Shown in pieces: positions 45,036-53,488 of a stretch of DNA of 64,000 nucleotides. Made by a program: the position numbers and the translations under genes. Source of the stretch: Terriglobia bacterium (lineage in GTDB: Bacteria > Acidobacteriota > Terriglobia > UBA7540). Position 1 is the first letter of the stretch, and each line of letters opens with the position of its first letter. The notes below the pieces were generated by a model, which saw only the letters and a list, made by a program, of their open reading frames with translations, was not told the origin of the DNA and searched no databases. The stretch lies in the NCBI GenBank assembly GCA_035712365.1, contig DASTAW010000019.1, forward strand, positions 1 to 64,000. The letters run 5' to 3'.

Positions 45036-46342
45036 CCCTGAAAAACATGCATTTTACTGCAGAGGCACGCTTCCCGTCTGCCGCACAAAGCGTGGGTTAG
45101 GAAGCACGCCCCGGGTCTGCTCGTCGGGTTTAGGATTAAGGCCGATTTCCGGTTCCTGGAACACAGTACCTGAAATCTGAGAAGATTGCGTGCCATCTCA
45201 TCGGCACCGGCGGCAGCGGTTTGCCTGGGGCCTGAATGCAACCACCCACAAGCACGCCCACAGTCTAGCACAAGGACTGATTGAGCCGGTTTGCGCGAGG
45301 ACCTCAGCCTTCCGCGGCCGGTTCGGGCCGGCTGAGGCCATCAGCCCGGTCCCGGTTGGCCCAACAGAGAGGGCTGATGCTTACGTGCCGGATTCGGACC
45401 TGGCGCGGGTACTGGACCGCGGGGGCGGGTGCAGCGCCGCACCCGGCCCATGGTCTGTTTTGTCAACGTGGCAGCGTGGATCGCACCATCTATGCCATCT
45501 TCAACGGCTACAACGAAAGGTTGGAATGGCCAGACCCCACCCTCCGCCTTTTTACACAAGCAGCTTGACATCACCATCGCGCGAATTTGTTTGACTTTTG
45601 TCGGCTAGCGTGATAGCCTGAATAGGTTGCATCCTGGCAAGGCGCGGGGCCGGTGCGCGTCTTGCCGAGAGGCGGGCAAAACCAGCCAGGTTAAACAGCG
45701 AAGGCTGCGGTGCAGGATCAGAGAATGAAGCGCGGTGTTTGTAGCGCACGATCAATGCTTGGCCCGGCGGTTTTTGCGGCGGCGGGCGACGAATGCGTGT
45801 CGATAAGGAGCGATTTTTGCAGTCCCCAAAAGCCATTTTTCGCGCTGGTTTTAAGGCAAATGGGACAAAAAAACACGTTTTTTGAAAAACGAAGCGGAGA
45901 AGTTGCTGAAAACAAACAGAAATAGTCCAAAAACAAACCGGAACGAACCGGAAAACAAAGCGGAGAAGTTGTTGAAAACACGTAGCTGTGGAAAAAACGA
46001 ACCGGAACGAACCGGAAAACGAAGCTGCCGATCTCATTGAAAACATTAGAGGGTCAATAAACGGACCGAAGAGTCGCCCAGATCCGCATCGCTTTCCGCG
46101 AAGCGCTTTCATGGGGCAACATCTCTTTCTTCTTTGGAGCCAGATTTGGCACCCTGGGGGTGCAAATGCAAGGTTTGCGGTACGAGAGTCTCACCCCCGG
46201 TTCGGTTAAGTAAAACATGGCCAGCATGGCCGTGCCACAAAGTGGCAACCAAACTGAGCCACCACCAGGTGCACGAGCGGGGCTGAATACCTTCTGACAT
46301 CCTGCTAAAATAGTTCACTAAACCTCCGGGGAATTTGGGGCA
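45036..46342. other. 1.3-kb interval without a convincing gene
   Basis: Holds A-rich repeat copy 2 (45854-46045) and the mnmG leader, with TAAAAT at 46306-46311 as a possible -10 box. A short plus-strand stretch near 45466-45568 reads like protein (GSVDRTIYAIFNGYNERLEW) and stops after FTQAA, but nothing upstream completes it. Confidence 0.55.
45854..46045 (+). repeat. A-rich modular repeat, copy 2
   Basis: Diverged copy of 15380-15590. The AAGCGGAGAAGTTGYTGAAA module occurs at 45892 and 45958 (66-nt step, as in copy 1), and AACCGGAACGAACCGG occurs twice. Both copies start with GCAAATGGGACA-like sequence and end with TCATTGAAAACA. Confidence 0.7.
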
Positions 46343-48355
46343 ATGCTTTCTACTTTTACCGAAAAGTACGATGTGGTCGTTGTGGGCGCGGGACACGCCG
46401 GCGCGGAAGCTGCCATGGCCGCGGCGCGCATGGGCCTGAAGACCGCGCTCTGCACCATCAACCTCGATCTCATCTGTCAGATGTCGTGCAATCCTGCCGT
46501 GGGCGGCATTGCCAAGGGCCACCTGGTGCGCGAAGTGGACGCGCTCGGCGGCGTGATGGGCGAAGTGATTGACGCCGTGGGCATCCAGTTCCGTCTGCTA
46601 AACACCAGCCGCGGCCCGGCCGTCTGGTCGCCGCGCGCCCAGGCCGACAAAAAGCTTTACCGCGTCAAAATGCGCCAGGTGCTTGAGCAGGAGCCGAACC
46701 TGCGCATCAAGCAGGCAGAAGTCATTGACCTGGTGCTGGAAGATTTGCACTCCGCGCCGCCCGAGGCCGATGGCGGCACGCCGCGCCAGCGCGTTCGCGC
46801 TGTGCTGCTGCGCGATGGTCGGACCATCGAAGCCGGCGCCGTGGTGGTCACCACCGGAACTTTTCTGAACGGCCTCATCCATTGCGGCGAACAGAGATAC
46901 GCGGCCGGGCGCTCGGGCGAGCCGCCGGCCGTGATGCTCGGCGAAGCGTTGCGGCGCATGGGTTTTGATGTGGGCCGCCTGAAGACCGGAACGCCGCCGC
47001 GCCTCGATCGCCGCACCATCGATTTTTCACAATTTAAGGTGCAGCCCGGCGATCCTGTGCCCACGCCCTTCAGCTTCCGCACTCACGCCATCACCCAGGA
47101 ACAAACCGTCTGCTGGATTGCCTTCACCAATGACGAAACCCATCGCGTAATCCGGGATAACATCCACCGCTCGCCGCTTTATTCCGGGCAGATCAAGGGC
47201 ATCGGCCCTCGCTATTGCCCGTCGATTGAAGACAAGATTGTGAAGTTTCCGGACAAGCCGCACCACCAGCTTTTCCTGGAACCCGAAGGCCTGGACACCA
47301 ACGAAATCTACGTAAACGGCATGTCAACCTCCATGCCCATTGATGTTCAGGCGGCCATGGTGAAGTCGATTCCGGGGCTGGAAAACGCGGAGATGATCAG
47401 GCCGGGCTACGCCATCGAGTATGACATGATCCAGCCGACGGAACTCCGGCCGTGGCTCGAAACCAAGAAGATCCAGGACCTGTTTCTGGCCGGGCAGATC
47501 AATGGCACCACCGGGTACGAGGAGGCCGCCTGCCAGGGCATCATGGCGGGCATCAACGCCGGGCTGCGCGTCCAGTGCCGCGAGCCGCTGGTGATCGGGC
47601 GCACGCAGGGCTATACGGGGATTTTGATCGATGACCTGGTCAACAAGGGCGTCGATGAACCTTACCGCATGTTCACCTCGCGCGCCGAGTTTCGTCTGCA
47701 TCTGCGCATCGACAATGCCGACGAGCGCCTGATGCCCATCGGCTACCAGGCCGGCACCATCAAACAGAATGTTTACGACGATTTTCTCCGCAAACAGCAG
47801 CGGATTTCCGCCGCCACGCGCCTGCTGCTGGAAACCCGGCTCGACCCACAGTCAAAAACAGGCGGCGAAATTTACACGCGGCTCGGCCTGATGTCCAACG
47901 GTCAATTCGCCGGCCCTGCACCGCTCACTGGCGCGCAACTGCTGAGGCGTCCGGAACTGAACATCGACGATTTGATGGAATGGATTGACGCGGGCCTGCG
48001 CCGGGCCGGCAACGAGTCCATCTCGACCTGCAACGGCGACGGGCCGGCGTCATTGATGGCACGCGAGGAAGCTCGCCGCATTGAGACCGACCTCAAGTAT
48101 GAAGGCTATCTCGCCCAGCAGGAAAAGCACATCGAACACATGAAGCGCGCGGAACAGCGCCGCATACCGGACGGGTTCGATTATGGCAGGATCTCCGGCC
48201 TGTCGCGTGAAGTGGTGGAAAAGTTCACCCGCGTCCGCCCGCTCACGCTCGGCCAGGCGCTGCGCATTCCCGGCGTCACGCCCGCGGCCGTTTCGCTGGT
48301 CAACGTCTATATCGAGATCTTCCAGCGCCGCGGCGCGGAACAAACCCAGGCATAG
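46343..48355 (+). CDS. mnmG: tRNA uridine-5-carboxymethylaminomethyl modification enzyme MnmG (GidA)
   Basis: A 670-residue FAD protein. The dinucleotide-binding motif '[21 protein letters not shown]' begins at about residue 10, followed by '[23 protein letters not shown]' with a conserved Cys, and the C-terminal helical domain '[15 protein letters not shown]' that contacts MnmE. With MnmE it modifies the wobble uridine of several tRNAs. Length and motifs are complete. No mnmE lies next to it in this window. Confidence 0.97.
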   Translation: MLSTFTEKYDVVVVGAGHAGAEAAMAAARMGLKTALCTINLDLICQMSCNPAVGGIAKGHLVREVDALGGVMGEVIDAVGIQFRLLNTSRGPAVWSPRAQADKKLYRVKMRQVLEQEPNLRIKQAEVIDLVLEDLHSAPPEADGGTPRQRVRAVLLRDGRTIEAGAVVVTTGTFLNGLIHCGEQRYAAGRSGEPPAVMLGEALRRMGFDVGRLKTGTPPRLDRRTIDFSQFKVQPGDPVPTPFSFRTHAITQEQTVCWIAFTNDETHRVIRDNIHRSPLYSGQIKGIGPRYCPSIEDKIVKFPDKPHHQLFLEPEGLDTNEIYVNGMSTSMPIDVQAAMVKSIPGLENAEMIRPGYAIEYDMIQPTELRPWLETKKIQDLFLAGQINGTTGYEEAACQGIMAGINAGLRVQCREPLVIGRTQGYTGILIDDLVNKGVDEPYRMFTSRAEFRLHLRIDNADERLMPIGYQAGTIKQNVYDDFLRKQQRISAATRLLLETRLDPQSKTGGEIYTRLGLMSNGQFAGPAPLTGAQLLRRPELNIDDLMEWIDAGLRRAGNESISTCNGDGPASLMAREEARRIETDLKYEGYLAQQEKHIEHMKRAEQRRIPDGFDYGRISGLSREVVEKFTRVRPLTLGQALRIPGVTPAAVSLVNVYIEIFQRRGAEQTQA

Positions 48356-48519
48356 CGGCAAGCAAGCCGGTGCCATGAAGCAGCCGCAGCATAGTGTTCG
48401 CCGTTCAGCCATTATGGCTTTGATTGAGGCAGCATGCTGCGGCGGGGTAGTGCCAGTCTGTGTAACGCGTTTGACGGCCTCTGGTAATTGTAAGAAAATC
48501 GGAATGTCGGGAAAATGCC

Positions 48520-48816
48520 ATGGCAAAGACAAAAGCTGTAATTGAAGAATCGGTCCGCGTTGGCGCTAAGCATCAAGTGACCATCCCTCGTCGCATTTCG
48601 AAAGCGCTCAGACTCAGGAAGGGCGATCACATGCTGGTGCGCCTGGTGGATAATACCCTGGAATTAGTGCCAGCCCAGGCGGTTCCCAAGGACCAGCGAT
48701 GGTTCTGGACTCCCGAGTGGCAGGCCACAGAACGCCAGGCGGACGAAGACATTGCTCACGGAAGGGTAAAGGACTTCGAGTCCGTTGAGGACCTGTTAAA
48801 GGATCTAAAATCCTGA
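48520..48816 (+). CDS. AbrB/MazE-type (SpoVT-AbrB) antitoxin
   Basis: A 98-residue protein. Residues about 12-55 form the swapped-hairpin AbrB domain ('GAKHQVTIPRRISKALRLRKGDHMLVRLVDNTLELVP'), and the acidic C-terminus ('SVEDLLKDLKS') is the usual toxin-neutralising tail. Expected to bind its own promoter. The following toxin gene is broken, so it may be an orphan. Confidence 0.85.
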   Translation: MAKTKAVIEESVRVGAKHQVTIPRRISKALRLRKGDHMLVRLVDNTLELVPAQAVPKDQRWFWTPEWQATERQADEDIAHGRVKDFESVEDLLKDLKS

Positions 48817-49141
48817 ATATCCTCAAAAGCCCCAAGAGCCAAAGACGTCAATCGAGTTCGCCTGCGGCCGATACCCCACCCAAAATTTCTCGCCCAGAGT
48901 CTTTCGCGCGAGATTTCAAGTCCCTTCCCAAAGAAATACAATCACGCGCGGAAAAGGCAATCCTGCGGCTGGTTCAAAATCCGGTGCACCCGTCTCTCCG
49001 TGTTAAAAAGATGAAAGGGCTGAAGGATATTTGGGAGGCCAGCGTGACGATGGCTTACCGATGACATTTCATCGCGCAGGAAACACGATCATTTTGCGGC
49101 GAATCGGCACGCACGAAATCTTCCAAAAAGAAACCAGGTGA
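48813..49141 (+). pseudogene. Frameshifted RelE/ParE-family toxin gene
   Basis: Overlaps the antitoxin stop. The first frame (from CTG 48813; no ATG/GTG/TTG is available) encodes 'SFARDFKSLPKEIQSRAEKA' and 'VKKMKGLKDIWEASVTMAYR', the RelE core, then meets TGA at 49062-49064. The C-terminus continues in another frame from 49061 ('TFHRAGNTIILRRIGTHEIF', then QKETR, stop). A one-base deletion at the CCGATG junction explains it. The missing start and frameshift make an active toxin unlikely. Confidence 0.75.
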
Positions 49142-49164
49142 CTGCTCTGTGGCCAACTGAGGCT

Positions 49165-49662
49165 CTAATTCCTGTTTGGCGCCCATTTCTTGAAGAACTC
49201 AAGAAACGAGTCGTAGGAAATGACTCGGGCGTTGGCAAACTGGCCCTGGCTCTGGGCGTAGAGCACTTTTCCGCGGGGATTCAGGACGGAGATGGCGGGG
49301 ATTCCCTTGTTGATGGGCACGCCGTATTTCTCCGCGACGTCGAGGTTCTTGTCAAAACGTTCCACGTCAACTTTGACCACCACAAAGTCGCGCGCGATCA
49401 GGCGGGCCAGCCCCGGTTTATGCATCTGCGCATCCAGCGCATGACAATCCGGTCACCAGTTGGCGCCGAAAATCAGCACCACGTTCCGGCCTGTCTTTGA
49501 TGCTCGGGCTATGGCGGTGGCAATATCGCGGCGCGCGTCGGCCTGCTCGTCATAAATCGGCTGGCTGGCCGACCTCGCCAGCGCGGCTGCCATCATCAGG
49601 CTGAACACCGCCAACGCGGCGGCTGCACGGCTTTTCACGAATCTGTGGGCTAGGTACTTCAT
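49165..49662 (-). CDS. Exported thioredoxin-like protein; candidate selenoprotein with U-x-x-C motif (in-frame TGA)
   Basis: A 165-codon frame with one TGA at 49453-49455 (codon 70). An N-terminal hydrophobic signal (AAAALAVFSLMMAAALA) is followed by a thioredoxin-like fold: 'NVVLIFGANW'-(TGA)-'PDCHALDAQM', then 'FVVVKVDVERFDKNLDVAEKYGVPINK', cis-Pro motif 'GIPAISVLNPRGKVLYAQS' and a C-terminal helix. The TGA replaces the first Cys of W-C-P-D-C exactly. The rest of the frame is intact, and a hairpin follows the TGA. Thioredoxin-fold proteins with U-x-x-C are an established bacterial selenoprotein class. Conventional calling would report a 69-residue stub. Confidence 0.78.
49413..49452 (-). 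promoter_or_regulatory. Candidate bacterial SECIS hairpin in the thioredoxin-like gene
   Basis: Directly after the TGA the minus strand reads CCGG, then TGCGC-TGGAT-GCGCA, and later CCGG. The 5-bp apical stem closes a TGGAT loop that begins 16 nt after the TGA and has G as second base; the two CCGG tracts can close an outer stem. Position, size and loop fit the bacterial SECIS pattern. Confidence 0.6.
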
Positions 49663-49746
49663 TGCTTCATCTTAAGGGAAGAACCGCAATAAGGACAGTG
49701 TGTTGAAGTCAGCCCAACAATCGCCTGATACAAGTTCATTTGCTGG

Positions 49747-49914
49747 GAGGGCTCTGGCACCGTGGCGCGGTTCACCACGGCCCGGTCCCCGCAGAACGTG
49801 ATGAGCATCGAAGGGCTCAAAGAAATGGTCAACGCCATTGTTTGAACTCGACGATTCACAGGAGGACTGCGTGCTTTGCTCGAAAAACGCAAACCCGTAT
49901 GGGAGAACCGGTAA
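49747..49914 (+). pseudogene. 3'-end remnant of an enoyl-CoA hydratase (crotonase) gene
   Basis: The frame reads 'GTVARFTTARSPQNVMSIEG' and 'LKEMVNAIV', an in-frame TGA, then 'GGLRALLEKRKPVWENR' and TAA. The last motif is the common crotonase C-terminus. Nothing upstream restores the enzyme, so this is a fragment. A second, diverged copy of the same tail lies at 50522-50566. Confidence 0.5.
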
Positions 49915-49965
49915 GTGCGCAAATCCCCTTGACTTTGGCACGCCAACCGCCTAGGGTTTAGGCGT

Positions 49966-50190
49966 ATGGATTACCGCGAGATCATTTCAATCGAGCCTGG
50001 CAAGCGCGGCGGGAAACCTTGCATCCGTGGGCTGCGGATCACCGTCTATGACGTGCTTGATTACCTTGCCTCCGGCATGACAGAGCAAGAAATTCTGCGC
50101 GACTTCCCGGAACTCACCTCTGACGACATCAAAGCGTGCCTGGCCTTTGCCGCCGACCGCGAACGCAAACTGATTTCCGCGCTGCCGTGA
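49966..50190 (+). CDS. DUF433 antitoxin-like protein
   Basis: A 74-residue protein matching DUF433: 'ISIEPGKRGGKPCIRGLRIT' then 'YDVLDYLASGMTEQEILRDFPELTSDDIKACLAFAADRE', a helix-turn-helix-like fold. It is the usual antitoxin-side partner of DUF5615 PIN-like proteins. Its stop overlaps the GTG of the next gene, so the two are coupled. Confidence 0.9.
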   Translation: MDYREIISIEPGKRGGKPCIRGLRITVYDVLDYLASGMTEQEILRDFPELTSDDIKACLAFAADRERKLISALP

Positions 50191-50519
50191 AATTACTCTT
50201 CGATCAGAACCTGTCTTATCAAATCGTCGAAAACCTCGTTGTCCTGTATCCGGGATCCTCTCATGTGCGGATGGCGGGTTTCGATGAGGCTGACGATGAG
50301 ACGATCTGGAATTTTGCTCGGGATAATGATTACGCAATTATTTCGAAGGATGCTGACTTTCACCAGCGGAGCTTCGTGCGAGGCTTTCCACCCAAAGTCA
50401 TTTGGGTCCGTTGCGGCAACAGTTCGACCAGCCAAATTGAAAAGCTTCTGAAAGAAAACTATACGGCCATTCAAAATTTCTGCGACGATCCTGTTTACTC
50501 ATTTCTCATAATCGGTTAA
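50187..50519 (+). CDS. DUF5615 PIN-like toxin candidate
   Basis: A 110-residue protein starting at GTG 50187. 'KLLFDQNLSYQIV' and 'DDETIWNFARDNDYAIISKD' hold the acidic residues of the PIN-like nuclease fold (Asp near the start; 'ISKDADF'). The 'PPKVIWVRCGNSST' strand is typical of DUF5615. Paired with DUF433 it forms a recognised VapBC-like toxin-antitoxin arrangement; ribonuclease activity is inferred. Confidence 0.87.
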   Translation: MKLLFDQNLSYQIVENLVVLYPGSSHVRMAGFDEADDETIWNFARDNDYAIISKDADFHQRSFVRGFPPKVIWVRCGNSSTSQIEKLLKENYTAIQNFCDDPVYSFLIIG

Positions 50520-50521
50520 AT

Positions 50522-50566
50522 GGCGCTCTGTTTGAAAAACGCAAACCTGCGTGGAAGAACCGGTGA
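50522..50566 (+). pseudogene. Second crotonase C-terminal remnant
   Basis: Encodes GALFEKRKPAWKNR then TGA, immediately after the DUF5615 stop. About 40 bp here resemble 49875-49914 at the nucleotide level (GAAAAACGCAAACC..CGTGG.AGAACCGGT), so similar tails flank the toxin-antitoxin pair. Confidence 0.45.
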
Positions 50567-50575
50567 AAGCGCGAC

Positions 50576-50713
50576 CTTGCAGGAGCCAACGTGCATCTGT
50601 CCGATACACCAACAGCAGAAGGCCTGAGCTTTGATTACCTTCTCCGCAAGGGAAGGTTGGACCACGGAAACGCGCTCAAGATTATCCAGATGGTGGGCAT
50701 TCCGATGGAGTAA
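50576..50713 (+). pseudogene. C-terminal remnant of a MutS-like protein
   Basis: The frame reads 'LAGANVHLSDTPTAEGLSF' and 'DYLLRKGRLDHGNALKIIQM', ending VGIPME and TAA. This resembles the F-x-Y-x-L-x-x-G....NAL...G pattern at the end of MutS-family ATPases. Only the last about 45 codons survive. A good ribosome-binding site (AGGAG before GTG 50591) could still allow a 40-residue peptide. Confidence 0.45.
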
Positions 50714-50747
50714 CGCCACCCGCCATCCTTAGCCGAATCACTGGTGT

Positions 50748-52013
50748 TCATGCCGGCTGATCGAAGAACGGCTCGCCAGCTTTGCGGTACTTGAAGGCGA
50801 TGTGTTCGTCGAGTTCGATGCCGAGGCCGGGCCGGTCGGTGACTTCGACGTATCCTTTTTCAATCAGCGGCTTTTTGCGGCCCTTGATCAGCTCGTCGAA
50901 GAAGGGAACGGATTCGGCGTGCCATTCGAGGGCCAGGAAGTTCGGCATGGCGGCGCAAAGGTGCACCGACGCCATGGTGCCGATGGGGCTTGAGATGTTG
51001 TGCGGGGCTACGGCAACGTAATGCACTTCCGCCATGTCGGCAATGCGCCGGCCTTCGAGCAGTCCGCCCACTTTCTGGTAGTCCGGCGCCAGGATGTCCA
51101 CCGCTCCTCGTTCCAGCAGCTCGCGGAAGTGGTGCCGCTGATAGTGGTTCTCACCGGTGGCGATGGGCGTCGAAGTGGCCTCCGTCACACGGCGCATGGC
51201 ATCGGTGTTTTCCGGTGGGACGGGGTCCTCCAGCCACAGCAGGTCAAACTCCTCGCAGGCGCGCGCCAGTTTGATGGCATCGTTCACGCCGTAATTCCAG
51301 TGGCAGTCGATGGCGAGATCGACTTCGGGACCGAGCGCCTTGCGAAGCGTCCCCACCAGCCCCGCCATCAGGTTGATCTCCTTGCGCGTGAGAGAGCGAT
51401 TGTAATCGTCCAGCGAGAACTCGCTGGGAACGTCCACGTCGAACTTCAAAGCCGTAAAGCCACGCCGCTTCATGGCTACGGCGTGCCGGGCGTAATCCTC
51501 GGCGCGAATCTGGCGCGCCTCAGACTTCTGGCCACCGTGGTACTTGGGACTCAGCTCGGTCCGCTCGCGTCTGGCCTTGCCGGGCTTCTGCGCCCAGCCA
51601 GGCGTGCGCGGCAGCAGCACGGGCGACAGGCTGGAAAGCCCTTTGCCCGCGTGGCAGTCGGCATAGATACGGACGCGGTCGCGATACTTGCCGCCCAGGA
51701 ACTGATAGACCGGCAGACCCGAAGCTTTGCCCACAAGGTCCCACAGGGCCGTCTCGACCCCGCTGATGGCGTGGAAGCCCATGCCGGCCGTCCCCGTGGC
51801 TCCCATGGCCGTGCGCATCAGGCGCGTCAGGCGGTCCACGTCGCGAGGGTCTTCGCCGGGCAGAAATTCGTTGAATTCGCGGATCACGCCCGTCAGCCCC
51901 GGTGCGAAGAAAGCCTCTCCCCATCCTGTGATGGACTTGTCCGTGCTGACCTTTACAATCGTCCAGTCATAGTTCGCTTCAAGAACTGCAGTTTCGATCT
52001 TCGTGATCCGCAT
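50748..52013 (-). CDS. Mandelate racemase/muconate lactonizing enzyme family protein
   Basis: A 421-residue enolase-superfamily enzyme. The Mg ligands are seen as Asp in 'DLAIDCHWNYG', Glu in 'LLWLEDPVPPENTD' and Glu in 'PIATGENHYQRHH'. The catalytic Lys motif 'GFTALKFDVDVP' and the capping-domain start 'MRITKIETAVLEAN' are present. Probably a sugar-acid dehydratase or racemase (for example galactonate/gluconate-type); the substrate is unresolved. Confidence 0.9.
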   Translation of the reverse strand: MRITKIETAVLEANYDWTIVKVSTDKSITGWGEAFFAPGLTGVIREFNEFLPGEDPRDVDRLTRLMRTAMGATGTAGMGFHAISGVETALWDLVGKASGLPVYQFLGGKYRDRVRIYADCHAGKGLSSLSPVLLPRTPGWAQKPGKARRERTELSPKYHGGQKSEARQIRAEDYARHAVAMKRRGFTALKFDVDVPSEFSLDDYNRSLTRKEINLMAGLVGTLRKALGPEVDLAIDCHWNYGVNDAIKLARACEEFDLLWLEDPVPPENTDAMRRVTEATSTPIATGENHYQRHHFRELLERGAVDILAPDYQKVGGLLEGRRIADMAEVHYVAVAPHNISSPIGTMASVHLCAAMPNFLALEWHAESVPFFDELIKGRKKPLIEKGYVEVTDRPGLGIELDEHIAFKYRKAGEPFFDQPA

Positions 52014-52144
52014 ACAGGAATTCAGTCACCTTTCAGGTTTCAGATCGGCGCCAACAATTTCACGCAGCCGAGCACCGGCGGAGATGCGCCCGCGCAAATG
52101 CCCTGCATGAAATACGGAAGGATATCAAGGGGCCGGACGAAATG

Positions 52145-53488
52145 CTACCTGATCGCGTCGAGGTCTTTCCGGAGGTTCGTGATGGCGTCCTTGGAAAGCT
52201 CTGCCGGCACAAGGTCAGTAGACCGCCGCGCATAAACGTTGCCACCCACCTGGGAAATCTGCACGGTCTGGGTCTTCTTATCGTCGCCATACTGGACCTG
52301 AACGGTGTACTCCGGCTTGGTCAGCCCGTAAGCAGCCAGGTCGGTGGGACTCTTCTTCGGGAACGATTGCGCGCTCAGGTCGCGGAGGTCCTGCAGCAAC
52401 GCCTGCATCTTGTCATTCGAAATCTCCATGCTGGCCGGCTCCGTCTGCTCCCATTTGTCGTTCGAATGCTGCACAAACTCCCGCCGTCCCTTGGGGCTCT
52501 GCAGCGAAACCTGCTTCGCCTCGTAGGTGGAAAAGGTAAACAGGTCTTTGGAGCGCAGGTCGGAAGGCTGCTTCTGGAACTGCGAGAGGAAGTCTGGCGC
52601 CAGCGTGAAGACAGGACCCGCGCCAGTGGTCATGGCATAGTAGTTGGCGCCGTCTTTCTTGCCCAGCACCAGCGTCTCTTCGCCTGAGTCGCCTGTGAGA
52701 TGGATCGTGATTGTGGGATTCGAGAAGCCGTAACGCCCAAGATCTTTCTTGTTTTCCGCAACGATGCTCTGCATGGAGGCGTTGCCGAGCTCATCCACCA
52801 GGCTCTCGACGGCAAAGTGGTCCGCACGCACGGGCGGCGGCAGCATCAGGTCCCAGATGCCGTCGGCATTTTTCACGAGCTGGTAATTGTCCTTCATCGA
52901 TGAAACGTCGAGGCGATGAATGCCGTCCCGCGCCAGCGTCATCACTTTCTTGTTCCGGAAATCGAACAGCTTCTTCTCAAGCGAATCCTTCAAATAGCTG
53001 GCGAGGGTGAAGACACGCTTCTGGCCGGCGACCTGCGCATAGATGCCGTTGTTGGTAGGCGTGGAGCTTCCCAACTGCAGGATGAACTCCTGCGGGGTGG
53101 CATTCGTTTTCACTTTGATGATCGTCGCTGGTGGGTCCAGGCCAAAACTTTGCAGGCTGCCGGGCTGGTCGCTGATCACTTCGTCCGGCGCCGCGCTGGT
53201 CAGGCTGGTGAGGAAGCTGCTGACGGCTGAAGAATCGGCCGCCAGCTTCTCCGGTTCAGTGATCTGCCATCCACTGCCGTCGCGGGCGCAGGTGACGGGC
53301 TTGTCACCTGTCGCGGTTACAGTGAACGCGACAATCTGACTGTCCTTCACCGGAAGGATCTTTTTTGATTCCGCGCTGTTTGCCTCGGATTTCGGCGCGG
53401 ACTTAGTGCGCCCGTAGTAAGTGAATATTCCCCACAGAGTTGCCAGGATTGCCAGTGCGATTAAGGTTTGAAGGTATTTTTTGTTCAT
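52145..53488 (-). CDS. DUF4340 domain protein of a Gld-like ABC export cluster
   Basis: A 447-residue protein with one N-terminal membrane helix (QTLIALAILATLWGIFTYY) and a long repeated beta domain characteristic of DUF4340 ('ITEPEKLAADSSAVSSFLTSL', 'LGSSTPTNNGIYAQVAGQ'). It starts inside the stop codon of the GldG-like gene (overlap ATGA), so the two are coupled. It is expected to be an extracytoplasmic partner of the ABC complex. Function unknown. Confidence 0.85.
   Translation of the reverse strand: MNKKYLQTLIALAILATLWGIFTYYGRTKSAPKSEANSAESKKILPVKDSQIVAFTVTATGDKPVTCARDGSGWQITEPEKLAADSSAVSSFLTSLTSAAPDEVISDQPGSLQSFGLDPPATIIKVKTNATPQEFILQLGSSTPTNNGIYAQVAGQKRVFTLASYLKDSLEKKLFDFRNKKVMTLARDGIHRLDVSSMKDNYQLVKNADGIWDLMLPPPVRADHFAVESLVDELGNASMQSIVAENKKDLGRYGFSNPTITIHLTGDSGEETLVLGKKDGANYYAMTTGAGPVFTLAPDFLSQFQKQPSDLRSKDLFTFSTYEAKQVSLQSPKGRREFVQHSNDKWEQTEPASMEISNDKMQALLQDLRDLSAQSFPKKSPTDLAAYGLTKPEYTVQVQYGDDKKTQTVQISQVGGNVYARRSTDLVPAELSKDAITNLRKDLDAIR

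Noticed and set aside
45190-45594. 134-codon open frame as a gene
   Set aside because: Composition and lack of any domain suggest a chance frame; overlapping frames are equally open.
49062-49064. TGA in the RelE toxin as a recoding site
   Set aside because: The family sequence continues in a different frame after it, so this is a frameshift rather than read-through.
49747-49914. In-frame TGA in the crotonase remnant as a third selenocysteine codon
   Set aside because: It is not at a conserved Cys, the gene lacks its 5' part, and no tight hairpin follows; ordinary decay is enough.
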